DNA of 64,000 nucleotides. Origin: Paraburkholderia sp. BL10I2N1 (GTDB lineage: Bacteria > Pseudomonadota > Gammaproteobacteria > Burkholderiales > Burkholderiaceae). Positions 1-9,140 of this stretch are shown here, one piece after another; position 1 is the first letter of the stretch, and every line of letters starts with the position of its first letter. The notes under the pieces are model-generated. The model had not been told where the DNA came from, did not search any database, and worked only from the letters and a program-made list of their open reading frames with translations. The stretch lies in NCBI RefSeq assembly GCF_004361815.1, contig NZ_SNWA01000001.1, positions 3,596,001-3,660,000 of the forward strand, given 5' to 3'. Made by a program: the position numbers and the translations under genes.

Positions 1-63
1 CGCTCACGGGCCGTGCGAGCAGTGATAGAACGATGCTGGCACGGGTAATCAGGGCTCATTCTC

Positions 64-111
64 TTGACATCGACATTTCCTTTGAAGGAAAATGGTTTCT
101 GTAATATGGAC
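64..111 (+). promoter_or_regulatory. sigma70-like promoter of the shared IclR-type architecture
   Basis: TTGACA at 64-69 and GAAAAT at 88-93 (18-bp spacer) are followed by TTTCTG at 96-101 and TGGAC at 107-111. The same ordered elements occur at 4730-4776 and 20984-21030. Unlike those two, no clear AGAAA-TCG-TTTCT palindrome lies upstream of this -35. The promoter faces the SDR starting at 259, leaving a leader of about 150 nt. That an IclR regulator binds here is inference. Confidence 0.6.
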
Positions 112-258
112 TATTTAATAGCAAAGGGTTAACCCTAGCATACCGTTATAACGAGTCTTGATGGATCTGCTCGGACGTTACGGCTTTCTACATAACCCCA
201 AGTGCACACGTCGACGTTTCTCAACTCATCGCGAATTGAATCTTGGAGGGCAAGGCGC

Positions 259-1026
259 ATGGAACGTGTTCTTGACGGAAAAGCCATTATCATCACCGGC
301 GGGGGCGGGGGTATCGGTCGAGCTGCAGCGCTAGGATGCGCGGTTGCCGGGGCCCGCGTCGTCGTAGCCGATGTCGGCAAAGCAGCTGGCGAGGCCACCA
401 TATCGCTGATTCGAGAGCAAGGCGGGGAGGCTGTTTTCGTCGCAGTCGACGTTGCGGACGAAACGCAGGTCGAGAGGCTGGTGGCGACGGCTATCGAAGA
501 ATTTGGCCGGCTAGACGGGGCGTTCAACAACGCCGGACTTTCACAAACGAACGTGCCGTTGCATGAGCTAACGGTCGCTCAATGGCGGAAGGTCCAAGGC
601 GTCAATTATGACGGCGTGTTCTTTTGCATGAAACACGAGATCCGCGCAATGTTGGAGGGCGGAGGTGGATCGATTGTCAACGTTTCATCGTCGCTCGGGC
701 GCGTATCGGTGCCTCTCGCGGCTGAATATTGCGGCTCGAAAGCAGGAGTGCTCGGACTAACTCGCGCAGCCGCAGTCGACTACGGGAAAAAGAGTATTCG
801 CGTTAATGCCATTCTTCCGGGTGTGACCAAGACGCCGATGGTTAGCTCCCTCGTTTCAAACCCGCAGTTCGCCGAGTTGCTGCCGAGAATCGAGGCCCGT
901 CACGCGATGGGACGGCTAGGGATGCCGGAAGAAATCGCGGCAGCTGCTGTGTGGTTATTGTCCGATCAGGCGTCGTTTGTCACCGGCGCCGAACTAGCTG
1001 TGGACGGTGGATACCTCGCCATGTGA
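259..1026 (+). CDS. SDR-family NAD(P)-dependent oxidoreductase
   Basis: This is a 255-aa classical short-chain dehydrogenase/reductase, probably acting on an alcohol or ketone intermediate of the surrounding catabolic cluster. The N-terminal Rossmann motif is TGGGGGIG (residues 13-20), NNAG is at 90-93, and the catalytic Ser144, Tyr157 and Lys161 are all present with normal spacing. The C-terminus ends in the typical ITGxxxxVDGG-like stretch. The start at 259 is chosen because GGAGGG lies just upstream; an upstream in-frame ATG at 202 has no such site. It stands alone behind the promoter at 64-111 and converges on the IclR gene. Substrate unknown. Confidence 0.9.
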   Translation: MERVLDGKAIIITGGGGGIGRAAALGCAVAGARVVVADVGKAAGEATISLIREQGGEAVFVAVDVADETQVERLVATAIEEFGRLDGAFNNAGLSQTNVPLHELTVAQWRKVQGVNYDGVFFCMKHEIRAMLEGGGGSIVNVSSSLGRVSVPLAAEYCGSKAGVLGLTRAAAVDYGKKSIRVNAILPGVTKTPMVSSLVSNPQFAELLPRIEARHAMGRLGMPEEIAAAAVWLLSDQASFVTGAELAVDGGYLAM

Positions 1027-1113
1027 CCGGAGCAAACCGGCCCGCGTCCACAATCGGACGGGGCCGTGTGCTGGTCCGTGGAACGGCTGAACCGGCCAAC
1101 GGTCGCGACCAAT

Positions 1114-2001
1114 TCACGACACAAGACTTTTCGAGATGCGTTCAGCGCCTGCAATGACGAGTTCAGACAGGCGCTTAAGCTGTCGCGCGTTCGTTCGTGT
1201 AATCGGAGACGCAATGCCTAAGGCGGCTACCGCTCCTCGAGTCGGATGACGTATGGCCGCTGCCACAGAGCACACGCCGGACTGGCTTTCTTCCATATTC
1301 GTGGCGTAGCCACAACCGCGAACATTATCCAGGGCCTCTTCCAGATCCAGCCATTGCGTTATCGTCGTGGGAGTGAAGGACGGGAGAGGATCGCGAGGAT
1401 ACAGGGCACGCACGCGCTCGGGCGGCAGTTCCGCGAGAAGTGCTTTGCCAGCACTGGACGCGTACGCGGCGAACACATCGCCAACTGGCACTCCCACCTT
1501 GAGAGCCTGGTTGCTCTCGATGCCATCGACGTATCGGATCTTGCCTTCCTCCAAAACGGCAAGCAGTAAGCTTTCGCCTGTCTCGGCTGCAAGCTCCTCG
1601 ATTACGGGGCGGGCCACCGCCCTGACGTCCAGTCGCTGAACTGCAGCCAGACCGACTTCCATCAGTGCATTGCCCGGCATGTAGACTCGCGAGACTGGAT
1701 CCTGCGTCACGAAGCCGTGATATACCAGCATGGCTAACAGCCGATGGACGGTGGAGTGGCCGAGACCGAGCTCATTTTTCGCGTCGGAAAGCCTGATTTG
1801 ACTCGAATGGCGGAACATCAGGAGCAGTCGCAACACGTTGTTCACCGACTCCAGCATGTAACGCGGCGCGGGCGATTGCGAATCTGTCGCGCTTTCAGGT
1901 GATGCCGTTTCGCTTTCCACCTCTGCCGTTGCGCTCTTCTTCGCAGCAGAAATGTTGTCGTCTCCCGGCTTCACTCTTTTCTCTCTTTTGGTGTCTGGCA
2001 T
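1114..2001 (-). CDS. IclR-family transcriptional regulator
   Basis: This 295-aa protein has an N-terminal winged HTH (about residues 50-115, around 'NNVLRLLLMFRHSSQ' and 'LGHSTVHRLLAML') followed by the IclR effector-binding domain, with conserved 'YVDGIESNQALKV' and 'QSGVCSVAAAIRHP'. The first 45 residues are a charged, probably disordered extension. It is strikingly similar, nearly throughout, to the regulator at 19901-20797, so the two are recent paralogues. IclR proteins bind short palindromes and often control aromatic catabolism. The AGAAA-TCG-TTTCT palindromes at 4707 and 20962 are the obvious candidates. Which promoter each paralogue controls cannot be told from sequence. Confidence 0.92.
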   Translation of the reverse strand: MPDTKREKRVKPGDDNISAAKKSATAEVESETASPESATDSQSPAPRYMLESVNNVLRLLLMFRHSSQIRLSDAKNELGLGHSTVHRLLAMLVYHGFVTQDPVSRVYMPGNALMEVGLAAVQRLDVRAVARPVIEELAAETGESLLLAVLEEGKIRYVDGIESNQALKVGVPVGDVFAAYASSAGKALLAELPPERVRALYPRDPLPSFTPTTITQWLDLEEALDNVRGCGYATNMEESQSGVCSVAAAIRHPTRGAVAALGIASPITRTNARQLKRLSELVIAGAERISKSLVS

Positions 2002-2257
2002 CGATCAGTTCGATTTGAATCTTGGTCAAGACGTCATCATATACGGACGGCTTAGGCTTGGATATATGGGTTTCCGGCCGGGCGGGGATTGGGGGCATAT
2101 CAAATTCTTGCCGGATAATGTTTGGCGGCTGTTGCCTATATGCAGAAAGGCAATCTGGGATATGGATTCCACCAGGTGACGCAGTGGGTGGAAAACAGTC
2201 TCCATCCTCGGACTGAAGGCCGAGGTCTTCGGGGCCGGTCGAGATGCATGCGCGGCA

Positions 2258-3205
2258 TCACAGCACCGCACTGGGGCGGAGATCATAGAACAGCTGGTAG
2301 ACGAGCGTGCGGAGCCATTTGTGCCCTTCGTCGCGTTGATACCGGTCATGCCAGAACTGGGCGATATCGACAGGGGTAATGTCAAATGGGAGAGCGACGG
2401 CACGTACATCGTTGCGGCTCGTCAGTACCCGTGCCAGCCGGCTCGGTATGCAAGCAACAAGGTCGCTAGACGAAACAATTCGTTCAAGCCCAAACGAGTG
2501 GGCCAGTTGTAGTGCCACGCGGCGAGGGTTGCCGTCGTGCGGAGACCGCGCATCGAGCTCAGCCGCAAAGTGCGCATGACTCCCCGCAGTCGGTGTGTAA
2601 ATCACATGTGCCGCTGCGAAAAACTGATCAATGGAAAGACGGGTGCCTACAGTGGGATGATCGTTTCGCACAAGCGCGACGTATGTTTCCTGGAAGAGAC
2701 ATTGCTGATGAAGGTCGGCATGCAGTCCCGTAAACATACCAATCGCGAGATCAATCTGGCCGAGCTTCATCATCTGCTGTGCTACGTCCAGTGGCGGATC
2801 TGTCGTGACGATTCGAATGCCTGGCGCGACCCGATGCAACTGCGCGACGAGCGGCGGAATGAAGATCGCCTGGCCAAGATCGCTGACGTACAGGTGGAAG
2901 GTGCGAGTCGTGGTGGCCGGATCGAAGGTACGGCCGGCCTGCATTGCGAGACGCAGTGATGCGAAGCCTTCGTCGACAAGTGCCGCAATTCCATCCGCTC
3001 TTGCAGTGGGCTGCATGCCATTAGACGTCTTCACGAACAGAACGTCGTCGAACAATGAGCGCAGACGCTTTAACGCGTTACTAACGGACGGCTGCGTCAA
3101 ATGGAGCGATTCTGCGGCTCGCGTCGTACTCCTTGTCCGGTACAGCACATCGAACACGAGCAGCAGATTGAGGTCGATGTTATCCAGCGCGGTATCGGGA
3201 GTCAT
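2258..3205 (-). CDS. LysR-family transcriptional regulator
   Basis: This 315-aa LysR-type regulator has an N-terminal winged HTH ('IDLNLLLVFDVLYRTRSTTRAAESLHLTQ' region, residues about 9-37) and a substrate-binding domain. The 'LDNIDLNLL' opening and overall style match the NodD/NahR/LinR branch, which controls aromatic catabolism. I chose the start at 3205 (MTPDTALDN); the longer ATG at 3253 adds a tail not typical of the family and would run through the candidate operator. It is divergent from the decarboxylase at 3361. The perfect inverted repeat GAATA-GCGA-TATTC (3238-3251) lies between them. Confidence 0.9.
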   Translation of the reverse strand: MTPDTALDNIDLNLLLVFDVLYRTRSTTRAAESLHLTQPSVSNALKRLRSLFDDVLFVKTSNGMQPTARADGIAALVDEGFASLRLAMQAGRTFDPATTTRTFHLYVSDLGQAIFIPPLVAQLHRVAPGIRIVTTDPPLDVAQQMMKLGQIDLAIGMFTGLHADLHQQCLFQETYVALVRNDHPTVGTRLSIDQFFAAAHVIYTPTAGSHAHFAAELDARSPHDGNPRRVALQLAHSFGLERIVSSSDLVACIPSRLARVLTSRNDVRAVALPFDITPVDIAQFWHDRYQRDEGHKWLRTLVYQLFYDLRPSAVL

Positions 3206-3237
3206 CTTCGCGTTCCGTGTGCGGTTATAGGTCTCGT

Positions 3238-3251
3238 GAATAGCGATATTC
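3238..3251. promoter_or_regulatory. candidate LysR binding site between lysR and the decarboxylase gene
   Basis: GAATA-GCGA-TATTC is a perfect 5-bp inverted repeat in the 155-bp divergent gap between the LysR start (3205) and the decarboxylase start (3361). AT-rich dyads in this position are typical LysR boxes, but the repeat is short. Confidence 0.45.
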
Positions 3252-3360
3252 AAACGGCAAATTTAACAGGGAGCTCTGTCCGCCCTATGCTGGCTTCGAT
3301 GCGCCGGACCGCAAGTAGCGCCGGCGAGTGTTGAGACCGCCAACATACCAGGAGGAGTTT

Positions 3361-4341
3361 ATGCAGCACAAGATCGCGCTTGAGGAGCACTTCGCATCGC
3401 CAGATACAATCGGGGATTCACAACGCTTCTTCACCGGCGACATCTGGCCGCAACGGCGTCGGCAACTTCTCGATTTACACGAAGAGCGCATAGAACGCAT
3501 GGACGCCTGCGGGATCGACTACGCGATCCTGTCATTGAACGCGCCTGCTGTGCAGGCCATCACCGATACGCAGCAGGCGATCGATGTCGCACGCCGTGCG
3601 AACGACCTGCTTGCCGAGCAGGTGGCGCGTCGTCCAGACCGCTTCGGCGCGTTCGCTGCATTGCCAATGCAAGACCCGGATGCAGCCGCACGCGAGCTCG
3701 TTCGCACTGTATCGGAATTGGGTTTCAAGGGCGCTCTCGTCAATGGGTTTTCGCAAATCGGCAGCGTCGAAAATGCGACGTACTGCGACCTGTCGCAGTA
3801 TTGGTCGTTCTGGGGCGAGGTCGCGCGGCTCAACGTACCGTTCTACCTGCATCCGCGCAATCCGTTACCGAGCCAGCAGCTTGCTATCGAGGGGCATCCC
3901 TGGCTCATGGGCCCTGCATGGGCATTCTCGGCCGAAACCGGTGTGCATGCGCTGCGTCTCATCGGTAGCGGACTCTTCGACGCGTATCCTTCGTTGCAAG
4001 TAATCCTGGGTCATCTGGGCGAGCTTGTTCAAAACAATATCTGGCGTACATCCCACTGGGCGTCGGCGAGCGGCAAGAATCCACTTGGCGTCAGGGCGAA
4101 ACGGCCATTCATCGACTACTTCCGAGAGAACTTCTACGTCACCACGAGCGGCAATTTCCGCACGATCGCCATGCGCAACGCCATTGACGAGCTCGGCAGC
4201 GACCGTGTGATGTTCTCGTCAGATTACCCGTTCGAAGCGATGGAAGAGGCGAGCGGGTGGTTCGATCGAGCGGAAATCAACGATAACGACCGACAGAAAA
4301 TTGGCCGCGACAATGCGAGGCGGCTGTTCCGTTTGTCTTGA
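3361..4341 (+). CDS. amidohydrolase-family decarboxylase, gamma-resorcylate decarboxylase type
   Basis: This 326-aa protein belongs to the ACMSD/gamma-resorcylate decarboxylase branch of the amidohydrolase superfamily, which non-oxidatively decarboxylates hydroxybenzoates such as 2,6-dihydroxybenzoate to resorcinol. Metal-site residues fall where the family has them: Glu8 and His10 (ALEEH), His164 (YLHPRNPL), His218 (LGHLGE) and Asp288 (SSDYPFE). Length matches the roughly 327-aa norm. The start at 3361 has AGGAGG directly upstream; an in-frame start at 3328 lacks one. The divergent LysR gene at 3205 is the likely regulator. The exact dihydroxybenzoate substrate is inference; 2,3-dihydroxybenzoate or 5-carboxyvanillate decarboxylase activity is possible. 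Confidence 0.85.
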   Translation: MQHKIALEEHFASPDTIGDSQRFFTGDIWPQRRRQLLDLHEERIERMDACGIDYAILSLNAPAVQAITDTQQAIDVARRANDLLAEQVARRPDRFGAFAALPMQDPDAAARELVRTVSELGFKGALVNGFSQIGSVENATYCDLSQYWSFWGEVARLNVPFYLHPRNPLPSQQLAIEGHPWLMGPAWAFSAETGVHALRLIGSGLFDAYPSLQVILGHLGELVQNNIWRTSHWASASGKNPLGVRAKRPFIDYFRENFYVTTSGNFRTIAMRNAIDELGSDRVMFSSDYPFEAMEEASGWFDRAEINDNDRQKIGRDNARRLFRLS

Positions 4342-4365
4342 TCCGTTCAGGTTTCTGACGGAATT

Positions 4366-4387
4366 GGAGGCGACGCCGATCGCCTCC
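4366..4387 (+). terminator. hairpin after the decarboxylase gene
   Basis: GGAGGCGA-cgccga-TCGCCTCC is a perfect 8-bp stem with a 6-nt loop, 25 nt after the decarboxylase stop. No T-run follows, so it could act only as a weak or Rho-assisted terminator or as an mRNA-end stabiliser. Confidence 0.45.
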
Positions 4388-4706
4388 GCCTACAAAACAA
4401 AAACTAGCGGAAGCGCGCGCTTTTGAAGCGCCTGAGGCCGTTGCGCTAAGGACGGGGGGGCTCGTCTGAGCTTAGTCAGATGATAGCCATCTTGGAACGT
4501 CCTCATATGTAGGGTCACAGCAACCGACGATTTCCGCTCAATCGGGCTCGATCCGAGGCACCCATGGCTTCCCAATCGCGGGGGCCATTCGGATCTTGGG
4601 GGAAGCGGTTCCAGCCATCCGCTGGCCTTGTCGCGCCTTGGTTTCGAGTCGAAGCCGCGAAGCATGAGCTATCCGGGACTTTTCATCCACCCAGGGTTTC
4701 CTATAG

Positions 4707-4776
4707 GCAGAAATCGTTTCTGCAACATCTTGACGGGCAATGTCTTCCTGACGAAAATGTATTCTGCTATGTGGAC
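4707..4776 (+). promoter_or_regulatory. palindromic operator plus promoter for the DUF1302-RND operon
   Basis: GCAGAAA-TCG-TTTCTGC (4707-4723) is a perfect 7-bp-arm palindrome directly upstream of TTGACG (4730-4735), a 17-bp spacer and GAAAAT (4753-4758). A second degenerate copy (GAAAAT..ATTCTG, 4753-4766) overlaps the -10, and TGGAC follows at 4772-4776. The whole layout is nearly repeated at 20962-21030. The rest of the 505-bp gap (4342-4852) shows no gene. An IclR-family operator is the likeliest reading. Confidence 0.7.
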
Positions 4777-4852
4777 TTAACGGAGGCTGCTGCCTCTGGT
4801 CATAGCAAGGCGCAAACAGGGATAAAAACAGAGACAACTGGAGGAGATGGTG

Positions 4853-6589
4853 ATGGTTTGGAGACCTGACCGGCCGGGCTTCCGGCTCCGCAGTGGTTGT
4901 GCGCATCGGAGACGATTCGCCGAATTGAAACGCTGCGTCCTTGCGGCTTCGGTTACAGCTGCGGTAAGCACGCTCGGCGCCACAGCAGCTCATGCGTTCG
5001 AATTTAATACCGGCAATGAGGACCTGACGGCCCGCTGGGACAACACTGTCAAGTACAGCACGGGTGTCCGGCTCAAGAGCCCGTCATCAGAGCTGACAAG
5101 CGACGCGAACCTCGACGACGGCGATCGCAACTTCAAAAGCGGCGGTCTGATATCGAATCGCTTCGATCTTCTTTCCGAGTTCGATGTCAGTTACAAAAGT
5201 TTTGGCGTACGCCTGAGTGGTGCCGCGTGGTATGACACGGTCTACAACCGTTCGACCTACAACAATTCGCCCGGCACGGCCAACGCAGCTTCCGTGCCTT
5301 ATAACCAGTATCCGGATGCGACGCGCGATGTGCATGGCCGCCAGGCCGAACTGCTTGATGTGTTCGCTCATGGATCCGGAAACATTGGCGATGTCGGCCT
5401 TTCGGGACGAGTGGGTCAGCACAGTCTGCTGTACGGGGAAAGTCTGTTCTACGGGAACAACGGCATTGCAGCGGCGCAATCACCCGTCGACATCATCAAG
5501 TTGCAGTCGGTGCCGAATACTCAATTCAAGGAGTTGATCCGGCCGGTGCCTCAACTGTCGGGGCAAATCCAGTTGCTCCCCAATCTGGCCATCGGTGGCT
5601 ATTACCAGGTGCGCTGGGATCGCGATCGCCTGCCTGGAGTTGGCAGCTACTTTTCAACGGTCGACATCCTGGACACAGGCGGAGAACGCATCCTTGCCGG
5701 TCCCAACACGATCGTTCCAGGTGGCCCGGGACTCTTCTTCCAGCGTAGCGGCGACATTGAACCAAAGAACTCCGGACAGGGCGGTATGCAGATTCGCTTT
5801 CGCCCCCAGGGGAAGGATGTCGAGTTCGGCCTCTATGCCGCTCAATTTCACCAGAAGGACCCGTTTGTCTATGTGCATCCGGGCGTGGGCTTTAATCCGT
5901 CTTCAGGACAGGTCGGCACATACCAACTGGTCTTTCCTGAAAACATCAAGACAGTTGGCGCCAGCTTTTCGACAACTGTGTGGGATGTCAATATAGCGGG
6001 CGAGACATCGATCCGCTTCAACTCACCGTTGGTCCCAGCGGGCGGGTCAGTGGTCGTGCCCGATGGCGTGACGGCGGACAACAACAACAATCCGCTCTAT
6101 CCGGTCGGCAAGACGATGCACGCCAATTTGTCCTGGATTGCGCTGCTCTCACCAAACAAGCTTTGGCAGGGGGGCAACCTGATTGGTGAAATCGCATGGA
6201 ACCGTCGCCTTAGTGTCTCGAAAAATGCGTCGGCGCTGGACCCAAATGCTACTCGTGATGCCGGTGCGATTCGCCTTGTCTTTCAACCCGCCTATTACCA
6301 GGTGTTGAGCGGGCTCGACATCAACGTTCCAATCGGAATCGGTTACGGAATATTCGGCAAGTCCTCGGTCATCAATCCCGGTTTCAGTGTCTATCACGGA
6401 GGGGATCTCAGCATTGGGGTCAACGGTGAGTATCTGAAGGTCTGGAAATTCGGCCTCAACTATACGCACTACTTTGGCCCGGCTGCCGGCGTCGTTGGTC
6501 CGGCGAATAGTGCTGTCCAGGCCTACACATACGGGCAGACGCTCAAAGACCGGGACTTCATCACGCTTACAGCTCAGCGTACTTTCTAA
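4853..6589 (+). CDS. DUF1302 family outer-membrane protein
   Basis: This 578-aa protein has an Arg-rich N-terminus and a hydrophobic segment ending in 'AAHA', read as a signal peptide, then a long Gly/Asn/aromatic-rich beta-barrel-like sequence starting 'FEFNTGNEDLTARWDNT', typical of DUF1302. It ends in 'TAQRTF', with the terminal Phe usual for outer-membrane barrels. GGAGGAG sits six bases before the ATG at 4853; the ATG at 4847 touches it, so 4853 is preferred. DUF1302, DUF1329, YCF48-like and RND genes recur together in proteobacteria near hydrophobic-substrate catabolism. A surface channel or receptor role is inferred from that context. Confidence 0.88.
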   Translation: MVWRPDRPGFRLRSGCAHRRRFAELKRCVLAASVTAAVSTLGATAAHAFEFNTGNEDLTARWDNTVKYSTGVRLKSPSSELTSDANLDDGDRNFKSGGLISNRFDLLSEFDVSYKSFGVRLSGAAWYDTVYNRSTYNNSPGTANAASVPYNQYPDATRDVHGRQAELLDVFAHGSGNIGDVGLSGRVGQHSLLYGESLFYGNNGIAAAQSPVDIIKLQSVPNTQFKELIRPVPQLSGQIQLLPNLAIGGYYQVRWDRDRLPGVGSYFSTVDILDTGGERILAGPNTIVPGGPGLFFQRSGDIEPKNSGQGGMQIRFRPQGKDVEFGLYAAQFHQKDPFVYVHPGVGFNPSSGQVGTYQLVFPENIKTVGASFSTTVWDVNIAGETSIRFNSPLVPAGGSVVVPDGVTADNNNNPLYPVGKTMHANLSWIALLSPNKLWQGGNLIGEIAWNRRLSVSKNASALDPNATRDAGAIRLVFQPAYYQVLSGLDINVPIGIGYGIFGKSSVINPGFSVYHGGDLSIGVNGEYLKVWKFGLNYTHYFGPAAGVVGPANSAVQAYTYGQTLKDRDFITLTAQRTF

Positions 6590-6605
6590 TCGCAGGGAAC
6601 AATCC

Positions 6606-7982
6606 ATGAAATATCGTATTGCAGCTTCTCTACTGGTAATGTGTGGTCTCTTGGCAACCAGCCAGTTGGCTCTTAGTGCGGTGAGTGCGGACGAAGCGGC
6701 CAAACTCAAAAGCACATTGACTCCGTTTGGTGCCGAGAAAGCAGGTAACAAAGACGGAACCATCCCCGCGTGGGACGGTGGATTTACCCAGGTTCCTGCC
6801 GGATACAAATCGGGAGACCAGTTCCCTGATCCGTTCGCGAGTGAAAAGCCGCTTTATACAATCAACTCAAAGAACATGGATCAGTATGCGAGCAAGCTGA
6901 GCGAGGGGGTCAAAGCACTACTGAAAAAGTATCCGGATACTTTCCGGCTTGACGTCTATCCGACTCATCGAACAGCTGCTGCACCACAATGGGTTTATGA
7001 CGCTACGTTCAAAAACGCCACGGAATGCAAGCCGAAAGAAGGGGGCAACGCCATCGAAGGTTGTTTCGGGGGCATTCCCTTCCCTATCCCGTCCAGTGGT
7101 GTGGAGGCCATGTGGAATCACCGACTGCTCTGGGCAGGAGAGACCACTACGCTAAATGTCGCAAACTACATTGGTACCGCTAGCGGCCAGTTGGAATTAG
7201 CCGTAAAAGCCTATAACAAGGTCAACTATCCCTACTACGACAAGAACGGGTCAGCGAGCAACTACAAAGGGGAAAGCCAGTTGCTGCGGACGTTTATGAC
7301 GGACCCTCCCTTCAAGTCGGGCGAGCAGTTTCTTACGGTTGACTATGTCAACCAACCGCGCCAGGCATGGCAGTATCTGACGGGACAACGTCGGGTCCGC
7401 ATGGCACCGACGATTGGCTACGACACGCCCGATGACGTCAACTCCGGCCTCAACTACTACGACGAGGCATTCATTTTCTGGGGTCCCCTTGATCGATATG
7501 AGTGGAAGCTGATCGGCAAGAAAGAGCTTTATATCCCTTATAACGACAACAAGTTCTATCAGCGTGGCAAGAAAATCGACGAAATTCTGATGCCGCATCA
7601 TCACAACCCCGATGCAATGCGATGGGAACTGCATCGTGTGTGGGTCGTTGAGGCAACGATCGCGCCTGGAAAGCGGCACGCGGTTGCGAAGCGCCGTCTG
7701 TATCTGGACGAGGACACCTGGGGCGCAATACTCGGAGACGAATATGACGCGAATGGCCAATTGTGGCGTGTCCAGATGGCGCTGCCGTTCATCGTGCCGG
7801 AAGGGCCGATGGTCGTGCCGAATGCAAACTTCTCGCTGTACAACCTGACAGCGGGTACCTATCTCGCCGCGTGCGTCACTGACTGGTCGAATCCTTCTTA
7901 CAAGTATTACTTCAAGGTGCTTGATCGTCTCCCGAAGTCGTATTTCACGCCCGAAGCGATGGCGGGCGAAGGCGTTCGTTAA
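6606..7982 (+). CDS. DUF1329 family periplasmic protein
   Basis: This 458-aa protein has a signal peptide (MKYRIAASLLVMCGLLATS...) and the DUF1329 hallmark opening 'LTPFGAEKAGNKDGTIPAWDGG'. DUF1329 is a LolB/LolA-like periplasmic or outer-membrane-associated fold and is the usual partner of DUF1302. It starts 16 bases after the DUF1302 stop and is clearly co-transcribed. A role in carrying a hydrophobic compound across the periplasm with the RND protein two genes on is plausible but unproven. Confidence 0.9.
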   Translation: MKYRIAASLLVMCGLLATSQLALSAVSADEAAKLKSTLTPFGAEKAGNKDGTIPAWDGGFTQVPAGYKSGDQFPDPFASEKPLYTINSKNMDQYASKLSEGVKALLKKYPDTFRLDVYPTHRTAAAPQWVYDATFKNATECKPKEGGNAIEGCFGGIPFPIPSSGVEAMWNHRLLWAGETTTLNVANYIGTASGQLELAVKAYNKVNYPYYDKNGSASNYKGESQLLRTFMTDPPFKSGEQFLTVDYVNQPRQAWQYLTGQRRVRMAPTIGYDTPDDVNSGLNYYDEAFIFWGPLDRYEWKLIGKKELYIPYNDNKFYQRGKKIDEILMPHHHNPDAMRWELHRVWVVEATIAPGKRHAVAKRRLYLDEDTWGAILGDEYDANGQLWRVQMALPFIVPEGPMVVPNANFSLYNLTAGTYLAACVTDWSNPSYKYYFKVLDRLPKSYFTPEAMAGEGVR

Positions 7983-8042
7983 TCGGATAGTTGAAAGATG
8001 GGGCGCCAGAAGTGGCGCTCCATCAAAAAGGAAGTCAGACAT

Positions 8043-9140
8043 ATGAAGTTAATCTCGCTGCACATCCTCCGAACGCTGTTAGTAGCGGTCGTTGCATTGC
8101 CGTTTGTGGTCTCGGGCGCGCACGCGGAACCGGAGTTACTGGCGCGACCGTCTTTACCCGATGCGCGCGCGACAAGCCGCGTTATGTTGGCAGTAAATCG
8201 TGCGGGTGAGCGACTGGTCGCGGTGGGGGAGCATGGCGTCATCCTGCTATCCGACGACAACGCCAAGACGTGGACGCAAGCCAAGGCACCTGTGAGCCTG
8301 ACACTGACGAACGTCCGCTTCGTGGACACGAAGAAGGGATGGGCTGTTGGGCACGGGGGCGTCGTGTTGCTCACGAACGATCGCGGTAACACCTGGTTTA
8401 AGCAACTTGATGGGGTTGAGGCGGCTGCGCTTGTGCGAACCGCTGCGCTGCCAAAGGCAAGCAATGGCGGCGATAAAGCAAAGCGAGCGCTTGCCGACGC
8501 GGACCAGCTGGTTGCCGACGGACCCGACAAGCCGTTCCTCGATGTGTACTTCGCTGATGAGCGTCGAGGAATTGTTGTAGGAGCCTATGGACTAGCGTTT
8601 GTCACCGAAGATGGAGGCGAGCACTGGCAGTCGATCGCGGAAAGAATTCCGAATTCACAGGGGCGCCACCTGTACAGCATCTACGTAGCAAAAAGCGGTC
8701 TCTACATCGCAGGTGAACAAGGTGTCCTTTTTCGTTCGACGGACGGGTGGAAATCGTTCGACAGAATACCCACGCCATATAACGGGACGTACTTCGGTGT
8801 TGTGGGAGACGGAGGTGACATGATCCTCACCTTTGGGCTGCGCGGCAACAGTTATCGTTCTGACGACGCGGGAAAGACATGGAACAAGGTCGATGGTGTT
8901 GGGTCATCCACGTTGACAGCAGGACTGCGTTTACGTGATGGGACTTTCTTCCTCGCTAATCAAGCCGGTCAGGTTCTCAAAAGCAGTGACGCGGGTCGCA
9001 GTTTCCAGCAGGTGCACACGCGGCATGACGCAGAGTGCACGGGCATTGCCCTAGGGACGAACGGAAGCCTCGTTTTGAGTGGCGCGCGAGGCATGGGCAC
9101 CGTGACACAACCGATCCAGCTTGTGGAGCAAAAGCAATGA
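8043..9140 (+). CDS. YCF48/BNR-repeat periplasmic protein
   Basis: This 365-aa protein has a signal peptide ending near 'SGAHA' and then repeated beta-propeller blades with the BNR/YCF48 pattern ('LLSDDNAKTWTQ', 'LTNDRGNTWFKQ', 'VTEDGGEHWQS', 'RSDDAGKTWNK', 'KSSDAGRSFQQ'). YCF48-like proteins are assembly or accessory factors. In this recurrent cluster the gene always sits just before the RND transporter. The start at 8043 is chosen for its signal peptide. Its stop overlaps the next start (ATGA at 9137-9140), implying translational coupling. Confidence 0.88.
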   Translation: MKLISLHILRTLLVAVVALPFVVSGAHAEPELLARPSLPDARATSRVMLAVNRAGERLVAVGEHGVILLSDDNAKTWTQAKAPVSLTLTNVRFVDTKKGWAVGHGGVVLLTNDRGNTWFKQLDGVEAAALVRTAALPKASNGGDKAKRALADADQLVADGPDKPFLDVYFADERRGIVVGAYGLAFVTEDGGEHWQSIAERIPNSQGRHLYSIYVAKSGLYIAGEQGVLFRSTDGWKSFDRIPTPYNGTYFGVVGDGGDMILTFGLRGNSYRSDDAGKTWNKVDGVGSSTLTAGLRLRDGTFFLANQAGQVLKSSDAGRSFQQVHTRHDAECTGIALGTNGSLVLSGARGMGTVTQPIQLVEQKQ

